Shown: piece by piece, positions 9,773-19,270 of the stretch
How the letters are laid out: each line of letters starts with the position of its first letter
How positions within the stretch are numbered: position 1 is the stretch's first letter
Source of the DNA: Pantoea dispersa
Lineage (GTDB): Bacteria > Pseudomonadota > Gammaproteobacteria > Enterobacterales > Enterobacteriaceae
Reading direction: 5' to 3'
Assembly: GCF_014155765.1 (NCBI RefSeq)
Contig: NZ_SCKT01000003.1
Location: forward strand, 186,001 to 250,000
DNA: 64,000 bases
Program-made: the position numbers and the translations under genes
The notes under the pieces: generated by a model
Told to the model about the DNA's origin: nothing
What the model saw: the letters and a program-made list of their open reading frames with translations, nothing else
The model's database searches: none

Positions 9773-11270
9773 TAATCACCTCCGCCAGCTGTTCCTGCGC
9801 CACGGTATCGGGTTGGTATTCGGCATGGATGGTGCCGTCGCGGAAGTGCAGAATGCGGTCGCAGTTGTACCAGACCTCCGGCACTTCGTCGGAAATCAGG
9901 ATGATCGACAGTCCCTCTTTCGCCAGCTCGTGGATCAGCTGATAGATGCTGGCCTTGGCGCCGACATCCACGCCGACGGTTGGCGAGTCGAGGATCAGAA
10001 TGCGCGGCTGGGTCAGCACCCATTTCGCCAGCACGATTTTTTGCTGGTTGCCGCCGGACAGGGTGGAGATCGCCAGGTTGGGATCGGCCACGCGCACGCC
10101 GAGCTGCTGAATCCACTGCAGGATCAGCTTGTTCTTGCGGTATTCGTCGATCAGGTGGAAACGGTTTTGCAGCTTATCGAGGATCGGCAGCACCATGTTG
10201 TCGGCCACCGACTGCTGCTGCACCAGGCCGAGCGTCAGGCGATCTTCCGAAACGTAGCCGATGCCGGCTTTGATGGCGTCTTCGTGCCCGCGAAAACGCA
10301 CCGGCTTGCTGTCGAGCCAGATTTTGCCGCTGTCCGGTTTGGTCATGCCAAACAGCGACAGCGCCAGTTCGGTGCGGCCGGAGCCGAGCAGGCCGCACAG
10401 GCCCAGCACTTCACCGGCGTAGAGTTTGAAATTGACGTCATGATACTGACCGGCGCGCGTCAGCTTCTCTACTTCGAGAATCGCCCGATCGGCGTTGCGC
10501 GTTGGCGCTTTTAACTGGTAGTCGAGCTTCAGGCCGGTCATCAGTTCGGTCAGGTGATGCGGCGTCATCTCTCTGGCTGGCCAGCAGCCCATCTTGCGGC
10601 CGTCGCGGATCACCGTCACGCGATCCGAAATCTCCAGCACTTCATCCAGCCGGTGACTGACAAACACCACGCAGATGTTTTTGTCTTTCAGATAGCGCAC
10701 GGTGCGCAGCAACTGATTGACCTCGGTACGCGTCAGCGATGCGGTGGGTTCATCCATAATCACCAGTCGTGCATCGGCCACCAGCGCGCGGCAAATCGCC
10801 ACCTGCTGGCGCTGGGCAATCGACAGCGCAGCGACTTTCTCATTCAGATCAAGGTCAAACTTAAGCTCATCAATAATGCCGCGCGCGGTGTCGCGCAGCC
10901 GGGCCTGACGGTGCCAGCCGAGCAACCCGTTGAGGTTATGCTCAAAGGCGATGTTCTCCGCCACGCTCAAATTGGGGAACAGCGACAGATCCTGGTAAAT
11001 CACCTGGATACCGAAGTCGCGCGCCTGACGGGTGGTCAGACGCGGGAAACTCTGGCCGTCGCCGAGGGTAATGCGGCTGCCACTGTCCGGGGCGTGCACC
11101 CCGGAAATGACTTTAATTAAGGTGCTCTTGCCACAGCCGTTGGTGCCAGCGAGACAGTGCACTTCGCCGGCCAGCAGGGTCAGCGAGATATCGCTCAGTG
11201 CGCGGTTGCCACCAAATGTTTTCGACAGGTTGTCGAGCGCAATCAGCGTCTGTGGAGTGACCTCTTGCAT
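9765..11270 (-). CDS. Sugar ABC transporter ATP-binding protein (duplicated domain)
   Basis: Two-domain ATPase of the RbsA/MglA class, 501 aa. The first domain has a full Walker A (GTNGCGKST, residues 42-50) and Walker B (LVIMDEPTAS) but an altered signature (LSIAQRQQ). The second domain has a weak Walker A (GLLGSGRTE), a good signature (LSGGNQQK) and Walker B with serine in place of the catalytic glutamate (LILDSPT). Such asymmetry is usual in this class. It energises the two permeases of the operon. Confidence 0.9.
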   Translation of the reverse strand: MQEVTPQTLIALDNLSKTFGGNRALSDISLTLLAGEVHCLAGTNGCGKSTLIKVISGVHAPDSGSRITLGDGQSFPRLTTRQARDFGIQVIYQDLSLFPNLSVAENIAFEHNLNGLLGWHRQARLRDTARGIIDELKFDLDLNEKVAALSIAQRQQVAICRALVADARLVIMDEPTASLTRTEVNQLLRTVRYLKDKNICVVFVSHRLDEVLEISDRVTVIRDGRKMGCWPAREMTPHHLTELMTGLKLDYQLKAPTRNADRAILEVEKLTRAGQYHDVNFKLYAGEVLGLCGLLGSGRTELALSLFGMTKPDSGKIWLDSKPVRFRGHEDAIKAGIGYVSEDRLTLGLVQQQSVADNMVLPILDKLQNRFHLIDEYRKNKLILQWIQQLGVRVADPNLAISTLSGGNQQKIVLAKWVLTQPRILILDSPTVGVDVGAKASIYQLIHELAKEGLSIILISDEVPEVWYNCDRILHFRDGTIHAEYQPDTVAQEQLAEVINA

Positions 11271-11271
11271 G

Positions 11272-12255
11272 TTACAGCCCCATTTTCACCAGTTTTGGCA
11301 GGTTCTCTTTATCGAGACTTTCGGTGTTGTTACCGAGAATGGTGTGCGTCGCCTCGTCCACCTTCACTTTGCCCAGCCCTTCAATGGTCATGCCGTCGGT
11401 GATTGGCTCTTTCTTCTCCATCATGTCGGCGATACGCACAAATACTTCACCGGCGGTCTGCGGATTCCAGATATAACCGCCCTTGATGGCACCGCGCTGT
11501 ACCAGCGACGCGCCCTGGCCCGGGCTGAAGGCGCCGATGACGCACACCTGATCGATCTTGTTGCGGTTCATGACCGCGCGGCCGGCGCCAATCGGCCCTT
11601 GTGAACCAAACGCCATAATGCCTTTCAGATCCGGGTACTTAGACATCAGCTCGTTGGTGGTGCGGATGGAGTCATCCAGCGATTCGCCGACGCCGAATTT
11701 GTCGGTCACCAGCTGCATCTTCGGATAGTGCTGTTTCTGGTAGTTGAGCGCGGCGTCGGTCCACTCCTGATGCAGTGGCACCGTCAGGCTGCCAACATAC
11801 ATGGCGTATTTGCCTTCTTCATGCATGCATTTCGCCAGCGCTTTCATATGGTTGATGCCGTGGGTCGGCGCATCGACCAGCTCGAAATCCCAGTTGGCGT
11901 CTTTCTGGCCGGGCGATTCGTGAGTAATCACCATGATCCCGGCTTCACGCGCGCGCTTCAGCACTGGCTCAAGCACTTTCGGGTCGTTTGGCACCACGCC
12001 GATGATGTCGACCTTCTGCGCAATCAAATCTTCAATCGAGCGCACCTGCAGCGCCGGGTCAGCGGCGGTTGGCCCGACCATCCACGCGTCGATGCCGCGT
12101 TTTGCCGCTTCACTTTTGATGCCCGCTTCCATGGCGTTGAACCACGGAATACCGCCAATTTTTACCACGATGCCCATGCGGATTTTGTCAGCGGCCTGCG
12201 CGCCAGCGGCGGCAAACAGGGCAAGCAGAGAACAGGCGATAAGATGTTTTTTCAT
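11272..12255 (-). CDS. Periplasmic sugar-binding protein, LsrB/RbsB-like
   Basis: Type I periplasmic binding protein, 327 aa, with a clear Sec signal peptide (MKKHLIACSLL to GAQA). The body resembles the LsrB/RhaS-type group (GGIPWFNAMEAGIKSEAAKRG then QVRSIEDLIAQKVD), which binds sugars as well as AI-2, so the substrate is open. It follows the regulator gene by only 12 bp and is the first structural gene of the importer. Database names such as autoinducer-2-binding protein would be over-specific here. Confidence 0.86.
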   Translation of the reverse strand: MKKHLIACSLLALFAAAGAQAADKIRMGIVVKIGGIPWFNAMEAGIKSEAAKRGIDAWMVGPTAADPALQVRSIEDLIAQKVDIIGVVPNDPKVLEPVLKRAREAGIMVITHESPGQKDANWDFELVDAPTHGINHMKALAKCMHEEGKYAMYVGSLTVPLHQEWTDAALNYQKQHYPKMQLVTDKFGVGESLDDSIRTTNELMSKYPDLKGIMAFGSQGPIGAGRAVMNRNKIDQVCVIGAFSPGQGASLVQRGAIKGGYIWNPQTAGEVFVRIADMMEKKEPITDGMTIEGLGKVKVDEATHTILGNNTESLDKENLPKLVKMGL

Positions 12256-12267
12256 AAAGACTCCGGA

Positions 12268-13098
12268 TTAATTTTTTATTAGCTGCATCGAATGGCTGCG
12301 TTGCGAGCAATCAATAATATTGACGCCGTTCCACGCCAGTTCTTGTTCCAGCTCTTTGTCTTTTAATTGGTCAGTGATGAGAAAATCCACATCGCGGTAA
12401 TGACAAATACGCGCGAATGAGGGGCGCAGAAATTTACTGCCGTCCAGCAGCAGATGTTTTCTTTCTGCCGCTAACAACATTTGCTGTTTTAAATGTGCGT
12501 TGTTTTCGTTACCTTCGCGTAAATAACCGTCATTGCCCAAACTGCTGCAGGAAAAAAAGATCTTATTGATCTGAAATTCCCGTAGCGGCTGCTCTGCGAC
12601 GACGCCGTGGAAATCTTCATAACGGTCAGAATATTCTCCACCCAGGCAGATGGTGCGGATACTGCCGCGCGCTGCAAGGGTCTGGACGATTCTGATAGAA
12701 TTGGTTAACACCGTTAATTCAATATCCGGTAGCTGTCGTGCCAGATACCAGCAGGTGGTACTACTGTCGAGTAATAAACAATCACCGGGGCTGATAAAAT
12801 CGAGTGCTCGTTTGGCTATCGCCATCTTGGCCTCGACGTTTTCATTCATGCGCTGGCGAAAAGATAATTCATACTCGTTAATACCACGTGTATTTCCCTG
12901 AATGTTGGCGGCCTGTCGTTTGGCTGGTACTGCACCACCGTGACTGCGCTGTAATACGCCACGTTTCTCCAGCTGCGTTAAATCACGGCGAATGGTTTCC
13001 TGCGAAACCTGACACAGCGTGACTAATTCAGCGACAATGACCCGACCATTTAAATTAAGCTCGTCAATAATTCGCTGCTGTCTTTCAATCGGCAACAT
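12268..13098 (-). CDS. DeoR-family transcriptional repressor of the sugar operon
   Basis: DeoR/GlpR-type regulator, 276 aa. The N-terminal helix-turn-helix (MLPIERQQRI then QVSQETIRRDLTQLEKRG) and the C-terminal phosphosugar-sensing domain (LLLDSSTTCWYLA) are typical. I chose the ATG at 13098, which has the strong ribosome site GGAGGG 7 bases upstream, over an in-frame ATG at 13206 that adds 36 atypical residues. It is the first gene of the operon and probably responds to a phosphorylated intermediate. Confidence 0.88.
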   Translation of the reverse strand: MLPIERQQRIIDELNLNGRVIVAELVTLCQVSQETIRRDLTQLEKRGVLQRSHGGAVPAKRQAANIQGNTRGINEYELSFRQRMNENVEAKMAIAKRALDFISPGDCLLLDSSTTCWYLARQLPDIELTVLTNSIRIVQTLAARGSIRTICLGGEYSDRYEDFHGVVAEQPLREFQINKIFFSCSSLGNDGYLREGNENNAHLKQQMLLAAERKHLLLDGSKFLRPSFARICHYRDVDFLITDQLKDKELEQELAWNGVNIIDCSQRSHSMQLIKN

Positions 13099-13247
13099 GA
13101 CTTCCCTCCGATGGCTATAAATTACTGGATGCCGGAATGTGAAAATGTGGGCTGGGCACGAGTCCGCAGCGACCAACTGGCCCGGCGACATTAAGGTGAT
13201 TTTCATTGGATTTTTTATGTAAATGAGATCTCTTTATTTCAGATTTG

Positions 13248-13263
13248 AGTGATCGCATTCACA
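13248..13263. promoter_or_regulatory. Probable CRP site upstream of the sugar operon
   Basis: AGTGA-TCGCAT-TCACA matches the CRP consensus (TGTGA, six bases, TCACA) at nine of ten key positions. It is centred about 157 bp upstream of the repressor start. Catabolite control would fit an alternative-sugar operon. Confidence 0.6.
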
Positions 13264-13335
13264 TAAATGCGCGTTATTACGCGAGGGAATGAGAGAGTCC
13301 ATGCACAGCGTTGACGCTCTGTCAGCACCATAGCA

Positions 13336-13373
13336 TGACCGCTTATGACCGTTTGTGTGTATTTGACCGTTTT
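13336..13373. promoter_or_regulatory. Three direct repeats TGACCGYTT, candidate operators
   Basis: TGACCGCTT at 13336, TGACCGTTT at 13346 and TGACCGTTT at 13364 are in direct orientation, spaced 10 and 18 bp. They lie between the CRP-like site and ypfG in the 13099-13590 intergenic region, which has no supported gene. Spacing near one helical turn suggests protein binding, perhaps by the DeoR-type regulator; this is inference. Confidence 0.4.
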
Positions 13374-13590
13374 GTGAAGGGGGTAAAAATTGTCCGACGA
13401 ATCCGATTGAGCAGAAATCAGCCGCACCGGATGATGGAGCTGTTGCGCTATTCCACACAGATCGCCCATAAGGCGACGGCTTTTTCAGCAGTTAACTTCG
13501 CTTTTCAGGCCACTTCACAGTTTCGGCCTGATGACCGCGCATGCATTGCGCTATCATTTTCTTTCCAGGTATCGGGGATCGTTTTTTTTC

Positions 13591-14649
13591 ATGTCGTATT
13601 GGATGAAGTCGCTGCTTTTATTGCCCTTTCTGCTGATTGCCAGCGTACAAGCCGAGCCGCTGCAAAAGTCGTTTTCCGACTGGCAGATCACCTGCAACAA
13701 CGCGGCGTTCTGCGTGGCACGCAGTTTTCCTGGCGATAATGGCCTGGTGATGACGATTTCGCGTCACGCCGGGGTCAACGATCGGCCGCTGCTGCGCATT
13801 GATTACGGCAGCGCCTACAGCGGTGCATTGCCGGGCGCGGCGCTAAAAGACAACCTGCTGCTCGACCAGCGCCGCCTCAATCCGGACCTCAAACACTGGA
13901 CGGTGGAGCCGCATCATCTGGCCACCAGCAACGCCATCGCCATCGACGAATTTCTCGCCCAGACGCTGGATGCCAGCAATTTACAGCTCACCTATAAAGC
14001 CAGCGCCAGTATTCCGCTGCGCGGTATGAAAGCGGCGCTGCTGCTGATGGATGACGTACAGGGGCGGGTTAACGGTGCCAGCGCCTGGGTAAAGCGCGGT
14101 GATCGCGTGCAGTGGGATGTGCCACCGCCGCCCTCAATTCCACAGCTGCCGGCACCAATGCCCGCACCCGCGCCGCTGACGCAGCAGGAAACCACCGGCC
14201 TGATCGATTACGGAACCTGGCGCATCAACACCGACAACTGCTCGCTCGATCCGCTGCGGCGTGAAGTCAGCGTCGCGCCACTCACCGACAGCAAAGCGCT
14301 GCTGCTGGTAAGCTGTGAAACCGGTGCCTACAACGTGATCGATCTGGCGTTTGAAGTCACACGCAGTCAGCCGTATGTGTCGCGCGGCATCACGCTCAAC
14401 CTGCCGTTTACCCCGCCGTCGCGCACTGATAATCAGCTGGAGCTGGTGAACGCCGAGTTCGATGCCAGTAACGGCCAGCTGTATACCTTCAGTAAAGGGC
14501 GCGGTCTGGGCGACTGCGGTGTGGCCACACGCTGGCAGTTTGATGGTAATGCTTTCGTGCTGGCGGAGTATGCGGAGGAGAAGACCTGCGACGCCTGGCA
14601 TAGTAGTGATGACTGGCCCACCCTCTGGATTTCACAGCCTGCGTCATAA
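13591..14649 (+). CDS. ypfG: YpfG-like DUF1176 periplasmic protein
   Basis: Protein of unknown function with an N-terminal signal peptide (hydrophobic LLLLPFLLIASVQA), 352 aa. The start was set at the ATG at 13591; 13603 is an alternative that also keeps the signal, while the longest frame from 13531 adds a non-signal segment. A proline-rich linker sits near residues 178-195. Position between nudK and tktB in E. coli supports ypfG orthology, although the sugar operon and ampH are placed around it here. Confidence 0.8.
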   Translation: MSYWMKSLLLLPFLLIASVQAEPLQKSFSDWQITCNNAAFCVARSFPGDNGLVMTISRHAGVNDRPLLRIDYGSAYSGALPGAALKDNLLLDQRRLNPDLKHWTVEPHHLATSNAIAIDEFLAQTLDASNLQLTYKASASIPLRGMKAALLLMDDVQGRVNGASAWVKRGDRVQWDVPPPPSIPQLPAPMPAPAPLTQQETTGLIDYGTWRINTDNCSLDPLRREVSVAPLTDSKALLLVSCETGAYNVIDLAFEVTRSQPYVSRGITLNLPFTPPSRTDNQLELVNAEFDASNGQLYTFSKGRGLGDCGVATRWQFDGNAFVLAEYAEEKTCDAWHSSDDWPTLWISQPAS

Positions 14650-14651
14650 TT

Positions 14652-14756
14652 CGCGCTGCAGGGGCGTTGGCTGCCTTCTCTCACCCCGGTCACTTACTGA
14701 TGTAAGCTCCCGGGGATTCATTCAGTTGCCGCCTTCCTGCAACACGAATTATTTAG
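14652..14756. repeat. ERIC element, copy 1
   Basis: Contains the ERIC core in inverted form: CCCCGGTCACTTAC then GTAAGCTCCCGGGG and GATTCA, matching the well-known ERIC1R/ERIC2 priming regions. The core is an imperfect long palindrome, able to fold as RNA. It lies between convergent ypfG and ampH. Confidence 0.85.
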
Positions 14757-14777
14757 CAGGCAAATCTGCATCATCCT

Positions 14778-14884
14778 TCGCACTGCAGGGGCGTTGGCTG
14801 CGGCTGTTCACCCCGGTCACTTACCTGAGTAAGCTCCCGGGGATTCATTCAGTTGCCGCCTTCCTGCAGCACGAATGATTTAGG
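14778..14884. repeat. ERIC element, copy 2 (tandem)
   Basis: Second copy in the same orientation, starting about 125 bp after the first, with the same ends (CGCACTGCAGGGGCGTTGG and CACGAATGATTTAG) and core. Small differences from copy 1 in the flanks of the core (CTGCCTTCTCT versus CTGCGGCTGTT) show that the copies have diverged. Confidence 0.85.
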
Positions 14885-14926
14885 GGAGGGTTCGCAGCAA
14901 GAAATCACTAGCTGTTGGTCAAAGAC

Positions 14927-16096
14927 TTAGCGGATATTGCCGATCATCATCGGTGAGCCCGTCTGGTTGCCCACCAGCTCAGCCAGCATGTTGTTGACGC
15001 CATCGCTCATCGGGGTGAAGCGGGTCAGCGGCGAGCGCGTCACGACCACAAATACGCCGACGTTGTGCTGTGGCACCATCGCCATGTAGGTGATGAAGCC
15101 GCCGCCGCCGCCGGTTTTCTGAATGATGCCCGGATGGCCCGCCTTCGGTGCCATGTAAACCCAGCCCATGCCCAGCGCGTCGGCGCGTCCTGGCACGTCC
15201 ATGCCTTCCACTTTGGTCAGCTGGTCGCGGCGATAAATCAGCGTTTGCAGCCGATCGATCTGCGGCGTGCGGTGATTCACCGCCGAGTTGAGGAACTGCT
15301 GCATCCAGCGTCCCATATCGTCCGGCGTGGAATACACGCCGCCGCTGCCGATGGCTGCCAGCGTGTTATTGCACGGGCTGGCCCCTTTTTCGGCAATCAT
15401 CAGGCGCTGACACTGGTCCGGTGATGGCGTGAAAGTGGTGTCCTTCATGCCGAGCGGACGCGTTACCAGCTGCTGCAGCAGGGCCGGATAAGGCATACCG
15501 GCGGCTTTAGCCAGCGCGTCGCCCAGCAGATCGAAGGCGAGGTTGGAGTAAGCCGCCTGCGTGCCCGGTGCGGCTTTTAGCTGCGCACCGCGCAGCCACT
15601 GCCAGCGATCCGCTTTGGTTGGCCAGACAAACACCGGACGATGCGGTTTGCCGCCCGGCTGCTCGCGCGGCAGGCTGCTGGTGTGGGTGGCGAGATTGAT
15701 CAGCCGAATCGGCTGGCCGTTGTAAGTCGGTACGCGGGCACCCGGCGGCGCGTATTTGCTCAGCGGATCGTCAAGGCGAATCTGGCCGCGCTCGGCCATC
15801 TTCACCATCACTTCGCTGGTCATCAGTTTGCTCAGCGAGGCGATACGGATCAGTGAGTCCTGCTGTGGGCGCACATTATTGCCGGGACGGGTTTCGCCAA
15901 AGCTGGCGAACACGCGCTGGTTACCGTCAATTGCCACCAGCGCCATGCCGGTTGCACCGCTGCCATAGAAAATATGCTCGGCATAGCGATCAACAATCTG
16001 CGAGGCCAGCAGCGGATCGGGCGATACCTGCGCCGCGCTGGTAAAGGGCAGCACGGCAACCATTAAGGCCAGTAAAAAAGGAGTACGTTTTTTCAA
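14927..16096 (-). CDS. ampH: AmpH D-alanyl-D-alanine carboxypeptidase/endopeptidase
   Basis: Class C beta-lactamase-fold penicillin-binding protein of the periplasm that trims peptidoglycan peptides. The SxxK motif (SLSK in IASLSKLMTSE), the YSN motif (AAYSNLAFD) and the KTGGGGGF box are all intact, and the sequence tracks E. coli AmpH closely. No ATG fits: the start is read as TTG at 16096, giving LKKRTPFLLALMV as signal peptide and 389 aa, close to the 385 of E. coli. No strong ribosome site is visible. In E. coli ampH is elsewhere on the chromosome. Confidence 0.92.
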   Translation of the reverse strand: MKKRTPFLLALMVAVLPFTSAAQVSPDPLLASQIVDRYAEHIFYGSGATGMALVAIDGNQRVFASFGETRPGNNVRPQQDSLIRIASLSKLMTSEVMVKMAERGQIRLDDPLSKYAPPGARVPTYNGQPIRLINLATHTSSLPREQPGGKPHRPVFVWPTKADRWQWLRGAQLKAAPGTQAAYSNLAFDLLGDALAKAAGMPYPALLQQLVTRPLGMKDTTFTPSPDQCQRLMIAEKGASPCNNTLAAIGSGGVYSTPDDMGRWMQQFLNSAVNHRTPQIDRLQTLIYRRDQLTKVEGMDVPGRADALGMGWVYMAPKAGHPGIIQKTGGGGGFITYMAMVPQHNVGVFVVVTRSPLTRFTPMSDGVNNMLAELVGNQTGSPMMIGNIR

Positions 16097-16201
16097 CGGG
16101 AAAGCGTCCGCTATAGGAATCGGAGGAAAACCTATAGTAATCAGTTTGCGCAAAGCGGGAAGGGGGCGGGGCGGATTTTTTTCTGTATCAGGCTGTGAAA
16201 T

Positions 16202-16234
16202 AAAACGGCCCTCTCCCGGTAGCGGGAAAGGGCC
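16202..16234 (-). terminator. Intrinsic terminator of tktB
   Basis: On the minus strand GGCCCTTTCCCGC, a short loop and GGGAGAGGGCC are followed by GTTTTATTT. It begins 7 bp after the tktB stop. Confidence 0.85.
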
Positions 16235-16240
16235 AGACAC

Positions 16241-18250
16241 TCAGGCAGGCTTAAGCAGCGATTCGGCGTGGCTCACCACGTTCTCGACGGTAAAGCCAAA
16301 GGCCGGGAACAGCTTGCCGGCTGGCGCCGATTCGCCGAAGGTGGTCATGCCGACAATTTTGCCGTCGATGCCGACGTATTTGTACCAGTAGTCGGCAATA
16401 CCGGCTTCAACCGCCACACGCGCACGCACGGTGGAAGGCAACACTGATTCACGATAGGCCACATCCTGTTTATCAAACACGTCAGTGCTCGGCAGCGACA
16501 CCACGCGCACCTTGTGGCCGTCGGCGCTGAGTTTCGCTTCGGCGCCCAGCGTGATCTCCACTTCGGAACCGGTGGCAATCAGGATGACGTCCGGCGTGCC
16601 GTCACAATCCTTGAGGATGTAGCCACCGCGCGCGATGTTCTCTACCTGTTGCGCGCTGCGCTCCGGCTGCAGCAGGTTCTGACGCGACAGAATCAGCGCG
16701 GTCGGACCGTGATGGCGCTCAATCGCCGCTTTCCACGCTACGGCGGTCTCGACCTGATCGCACGGTCGCCAGGTGCTGAAGTTTGGCGTCACGCGCAGGC
16801 TGGCCAGCTGTTCAACCGGCTGGTGCGTCGGGCCATCTTCGCCCAGACCAATTGAGTCGTGGGTGTAGACCATAATCTGGCGCGCTTTCATCAGGGCGGC
16901 CATGCGCGCTGCGTTACGCGCGTATTCGACGAACATCAGGAAGGTGGCGGTATAAGGCACAAAACCACCGTGATGCGCGATACCGTTGGCAATCGCCGTC
17001 ATGCCAAATTCGCGTACGCCGTAATGAATGTAGTTACCGGCGTGATCCTCTTTGATCGGCTTCGAACCGGACCAGATGGTGAGGTTGCTGGGCGCGAGGT
17101 CGGCGGAACCGCCGAGGAACTCCGGCAGCAGTTTACCGAAGGCTTCCAGCGTGTTCTGTGAGGCTTTGCGGCTGGCGATTTTCTGCGGGTTAGCCTGCAG
17201 ATCGCGAATGAACTGGCTGGTTTTGTTTTCCCAGTCAGCCGGCATTTCGCCCTTCAGGCGGCGGCTGAATTCGTCCGCCAGCTGCGGATGTGCCTGCTGA
17301 TAAGCCGTGAACTTCTCTTCCCAGGATTGCTCCTGCGCGGCCCCGGCTTCTCTGGCATCCCACTGCTGATAAATATCCTGCGGGATCTCAAACGGACCGT
17401 AATTCCAGCCGAGCTGTTTACGCGTCAGCGCCACTTCTTCTTCGCCCAGCGCGGCCCCGTGCGACTCCTCTTTGCCGGCTTTGTTTGGCGAGCCAAAGCC
17501 GATTACCGTGCGGCAGATAATCAGCGAAGGCTTGTCGGTGACGCTTTGCGCTTCTTTGATGGCCGCCGCGATGGCGTCCGGATCGTGGCCGTCGATGCCT
17601 TCGGCGCTGCCCACCACGTGCCAGTTATAAGCTTCAAAACGCTTGTGAGTGTCGTCGGTAAACCAGCCTTCGGTTTCGCCGTCGATGGAGATACCGTTGT
17701 GATCGTAGAAGCCAATCAGTTTGCCGAGGCCCAGCGTGCCGGCCAGCGAACAGACTTCGTGCGAGATGCCTTCCATCAGACAGCCGTCGCCCATAAACAC
17801 ATAGGTAAAGTGATCGACGATATCATGGCCCGGCTGGTTGAACTGGGCCGCCAGCGTGCGCTCGGCAATCGCCAGACCGACAGCGTTGGCCAGCCCCTGG
17901 CCGAGCGGGCCGGTGGTGGTTTCAACGCCCGGCGTGTAGCCAATTTCCGGGTGGCCCGGCGTTTTTGAGTGCAGCTGGCGGAAGTTTTTCAGCTCTTCCA
18001 GCGGCAGATCATAGCCGGTGAGATGCAGCAGGCTATACAGCAGCATCGAGCCATGCCCGTTAGACAGAATGAAGCGATCGCGATCCGCCCAGGCCGGGTT
18101 GGTCGGGTTGTGCTTCAGGAAGTCGCGCCACAGCACTTCGGCGATATCAGCCATGCCCATCGGCATACCTGGGTGGCCGGAATTTGCTTTCTGTACCGCA
18201 TCCATGCTCAGGGCGCGGATCGCGTTAGCCAACTCTCTGCGTGAAGACAT
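16241..18250 (-). CDS. tktB: Transketolase
   Basis: Thiamine-diphosphate enzyme of the non-oxidative pentose phosphate pathway, exchanging two-carbon units between sugar phosphates. The 669-aa protein begins at the ATG at 18250 ([11 protein letters not shown]). The TPP motif (GDGCLMEG to DHNGISIDG), the catalytic glutamate region ([12 protein letters not shown]) and substrate histidines ([24 protein letters not shown]) are present. Placement directly after talA and near maeB matches E. coli tktB rather than tktA. Confidence 0.95.
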   Translation of the reverse strand: MSSRRELANAIRALSMDAVQKANSGHPGMPMGMADIAEVLWRDFLKHNPTNPAWADRDRFILSNGHGSMLLYSLLHLTGYDLPLEELKNFRQLHSKTPGHPEIGYTPGVETTTGPLGQGLANAVGLAIAERTLAAQFNQPGHDIVDHFTYVFMGDGCLMEGISHEVCSLAGTLGLGKLIGFYDHNGISIDGETEGWFTDDTHKRFEAYNWHVVGSAEGIDGHDPDAIAAAIKEAQSVTDKPSLIICRTVIGFGSPNKAGKEESHGAALGEEEVALTRKQLGWNYGPFEIPQDIYQQWDAREAGAAQEQSWEEKFTAYQQAHPQLADEFSRRLKGEMPADWENKTSQFIRDLQANPQKIASRKASQNTLEAFGKLLPEFLGGSADLAPSNLTIWSGSKPIKEDHAGNYIHYGVREFGMTAIANGIAHHGGFVPYTATFLMFVEYARNAARMAALMKARQIMVYTHDSIGLGEDGPTHQPVEQLASLRVTPNFSTWRPCDQVETAVAWKAAIERHHGPTALILSRQNLLQPERSAQQVENIARGGYILKDCDGTPDVILIATGSEVEITLGAEAKLSADGHKVRVVSLPSTDVFDKQDVAYRESVLPSTVRARVAVEAGIADYWYKYVGIDGKIVGMTTFGESAPAGKLFPAFGFTVENVVSHAESLLKPA

Positions 18251-18278
18251 AGGGTTCTCCCTTGTAATTGGGCAAAAG

Positions 18279-18300
18279 CGGACGGGCCGCAACCCGTCCG
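18279..18300. repeat. Intercistronic hairpin between talA and tktB
   Basis: CGGACGGG at 18279-18286 pairs with CCCGTCCG at 18293-18300 around a 6-base loop. It lies in the 69-bp talA-tktB gap without a T-run on the minus strand, so it is more likely a transcript-stabilising stem than a terminator. Confidence 0.5.
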
Positions 18301-18319
18301 GCAGAAGGTGAGTTCAGGA

Positions 18320-19270
18320 TTACAGGCGGGCGGCCAGCACGTCTTCCAGCTTCTGCTGGTCGACGGCAAACTGGCGGATACCGTCGGACAGTTTCTCCAC
18401 GGCCATCGCATCCTGGTTATGCTCCCAGCGGAACTCCGCTTCGGAGAGCGGTGCCGGCTGGTGGAAGCCCTCGGTTGATGGCTCCAGTTTGCGCTCCACC
18501 GGCGCTTCGCTGTTGGCCAGCTCTTCCAGCAGGTTCGGGGAGATGGTCAGGCGATCGCAGCCGGCCAGTGCCACAATCTGCTCCACTTTACGGAAGCTGG
18601 CACCCATGATGACGGTGTTGTAACGGTGCTTTTTGTAGTAGTCGTAAATACGACGCACCGATTTAACGCCCGGATCTTCGTCGACCACATACGGGTCGAG
18701 CGGTTTGCGCGTGTTGTACCAGTCGTAGATTCGGCCGACAAACGGCGAAATCAGGAACACGCCGGCTTCGGCACAGGCGCGCGCCTGGGCGAAGGAGAAC
18801 AGCAGCGTCAGGTTACAGTTGATGCCGTTCTTCTCCAGCTCTTCCGCCGCTTTGATGCCTTCCCAGGTGGACGCCAGTTTGATCAGAATACGTGAGCGGT
18901 CGATGCCGTTCTCTTCATACAGGCGGACCAGTTTCTCCGCTTTGGTCACACACATGCCACGATCGAAAGAGAGGCGCGCATCCACTTCGGTCGAAACACG
19001 GCCCGGTACGCTTTTCAGAATTTCCATACCGAGGTTGATCGCCACTTTATCGCTGGCGTTGATGATTTGCGTCTCTTTGCTGCCGCCCTGTTTTTTCGCG
19101 TACTCAATGGCGTCATCAATCAGGTGTTTGTAAGCGTCGAGGCCGGCAGCTTTGAGGATCAGGGATGGGTTGGTGGTGGCATCTTCCGGATGGTAATGGC
19201 GAATGGATTCGATATCGCCGCTGTCCGCCACCACGGTGGTGAACTGTTTTAATGCATCTAGCTGGTTCAT
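18320..19270 (-). CDS. talA: Transaldolase
   Basis: Transfers a dihydroxyacetone unit between sugar phosphates in the pentose phosphate pathway. The 316-aa protein has the class I aldolase lysine at residue 131 (ILIKLAST) and the signature [12 protein letters not shown] near the N terminus. It forms a unit with tktB downstream on the same strand, as E. coli talA-tktB, which is controlled by stationary-phase sigma factor there. Confidence 0.95.
   Translation of the reverse strand: MNQLDALKQFTTVVADSGDIESIRHYHPEDATTNPSLILKAAGLDAYKHLIDDAIEYAKKQGGSKETQIINASDKVAINLGMEILKSVPGRVSTEVDARLSFDRGMCVTKAEKLVRLYEENGIDRSRILIKLASTWEGIKAAEELEKNGINCNLTLLFSFAQARACAEAGVFLISPFVGRIYDWYNTRKPLDPYVVDEDPGVKSVRRIYDYYKKHRYNTVIMGASFRKVEQIVALAGCDRLTISPNLLEELANSEAPVERKLEPSTEGFHQPAPLSEAEFRWEHNQDAMAVEKLSDGIRQFAVDQQKLEDVLAARL

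Noticed and set aside
12268-13206. Longer start for the DeoR-type regulator at 13206
   Set aside because: The ATG at 13098 has a strong GGAGGG site and begins the usual family N terminus.
13311-13739. Plus-strand open frame of 142 aa overlapping the start of ypfG
   Set aside because: It covers the regulatory gap and reads ypfG in another frame; no ribosome site or conserved motif.
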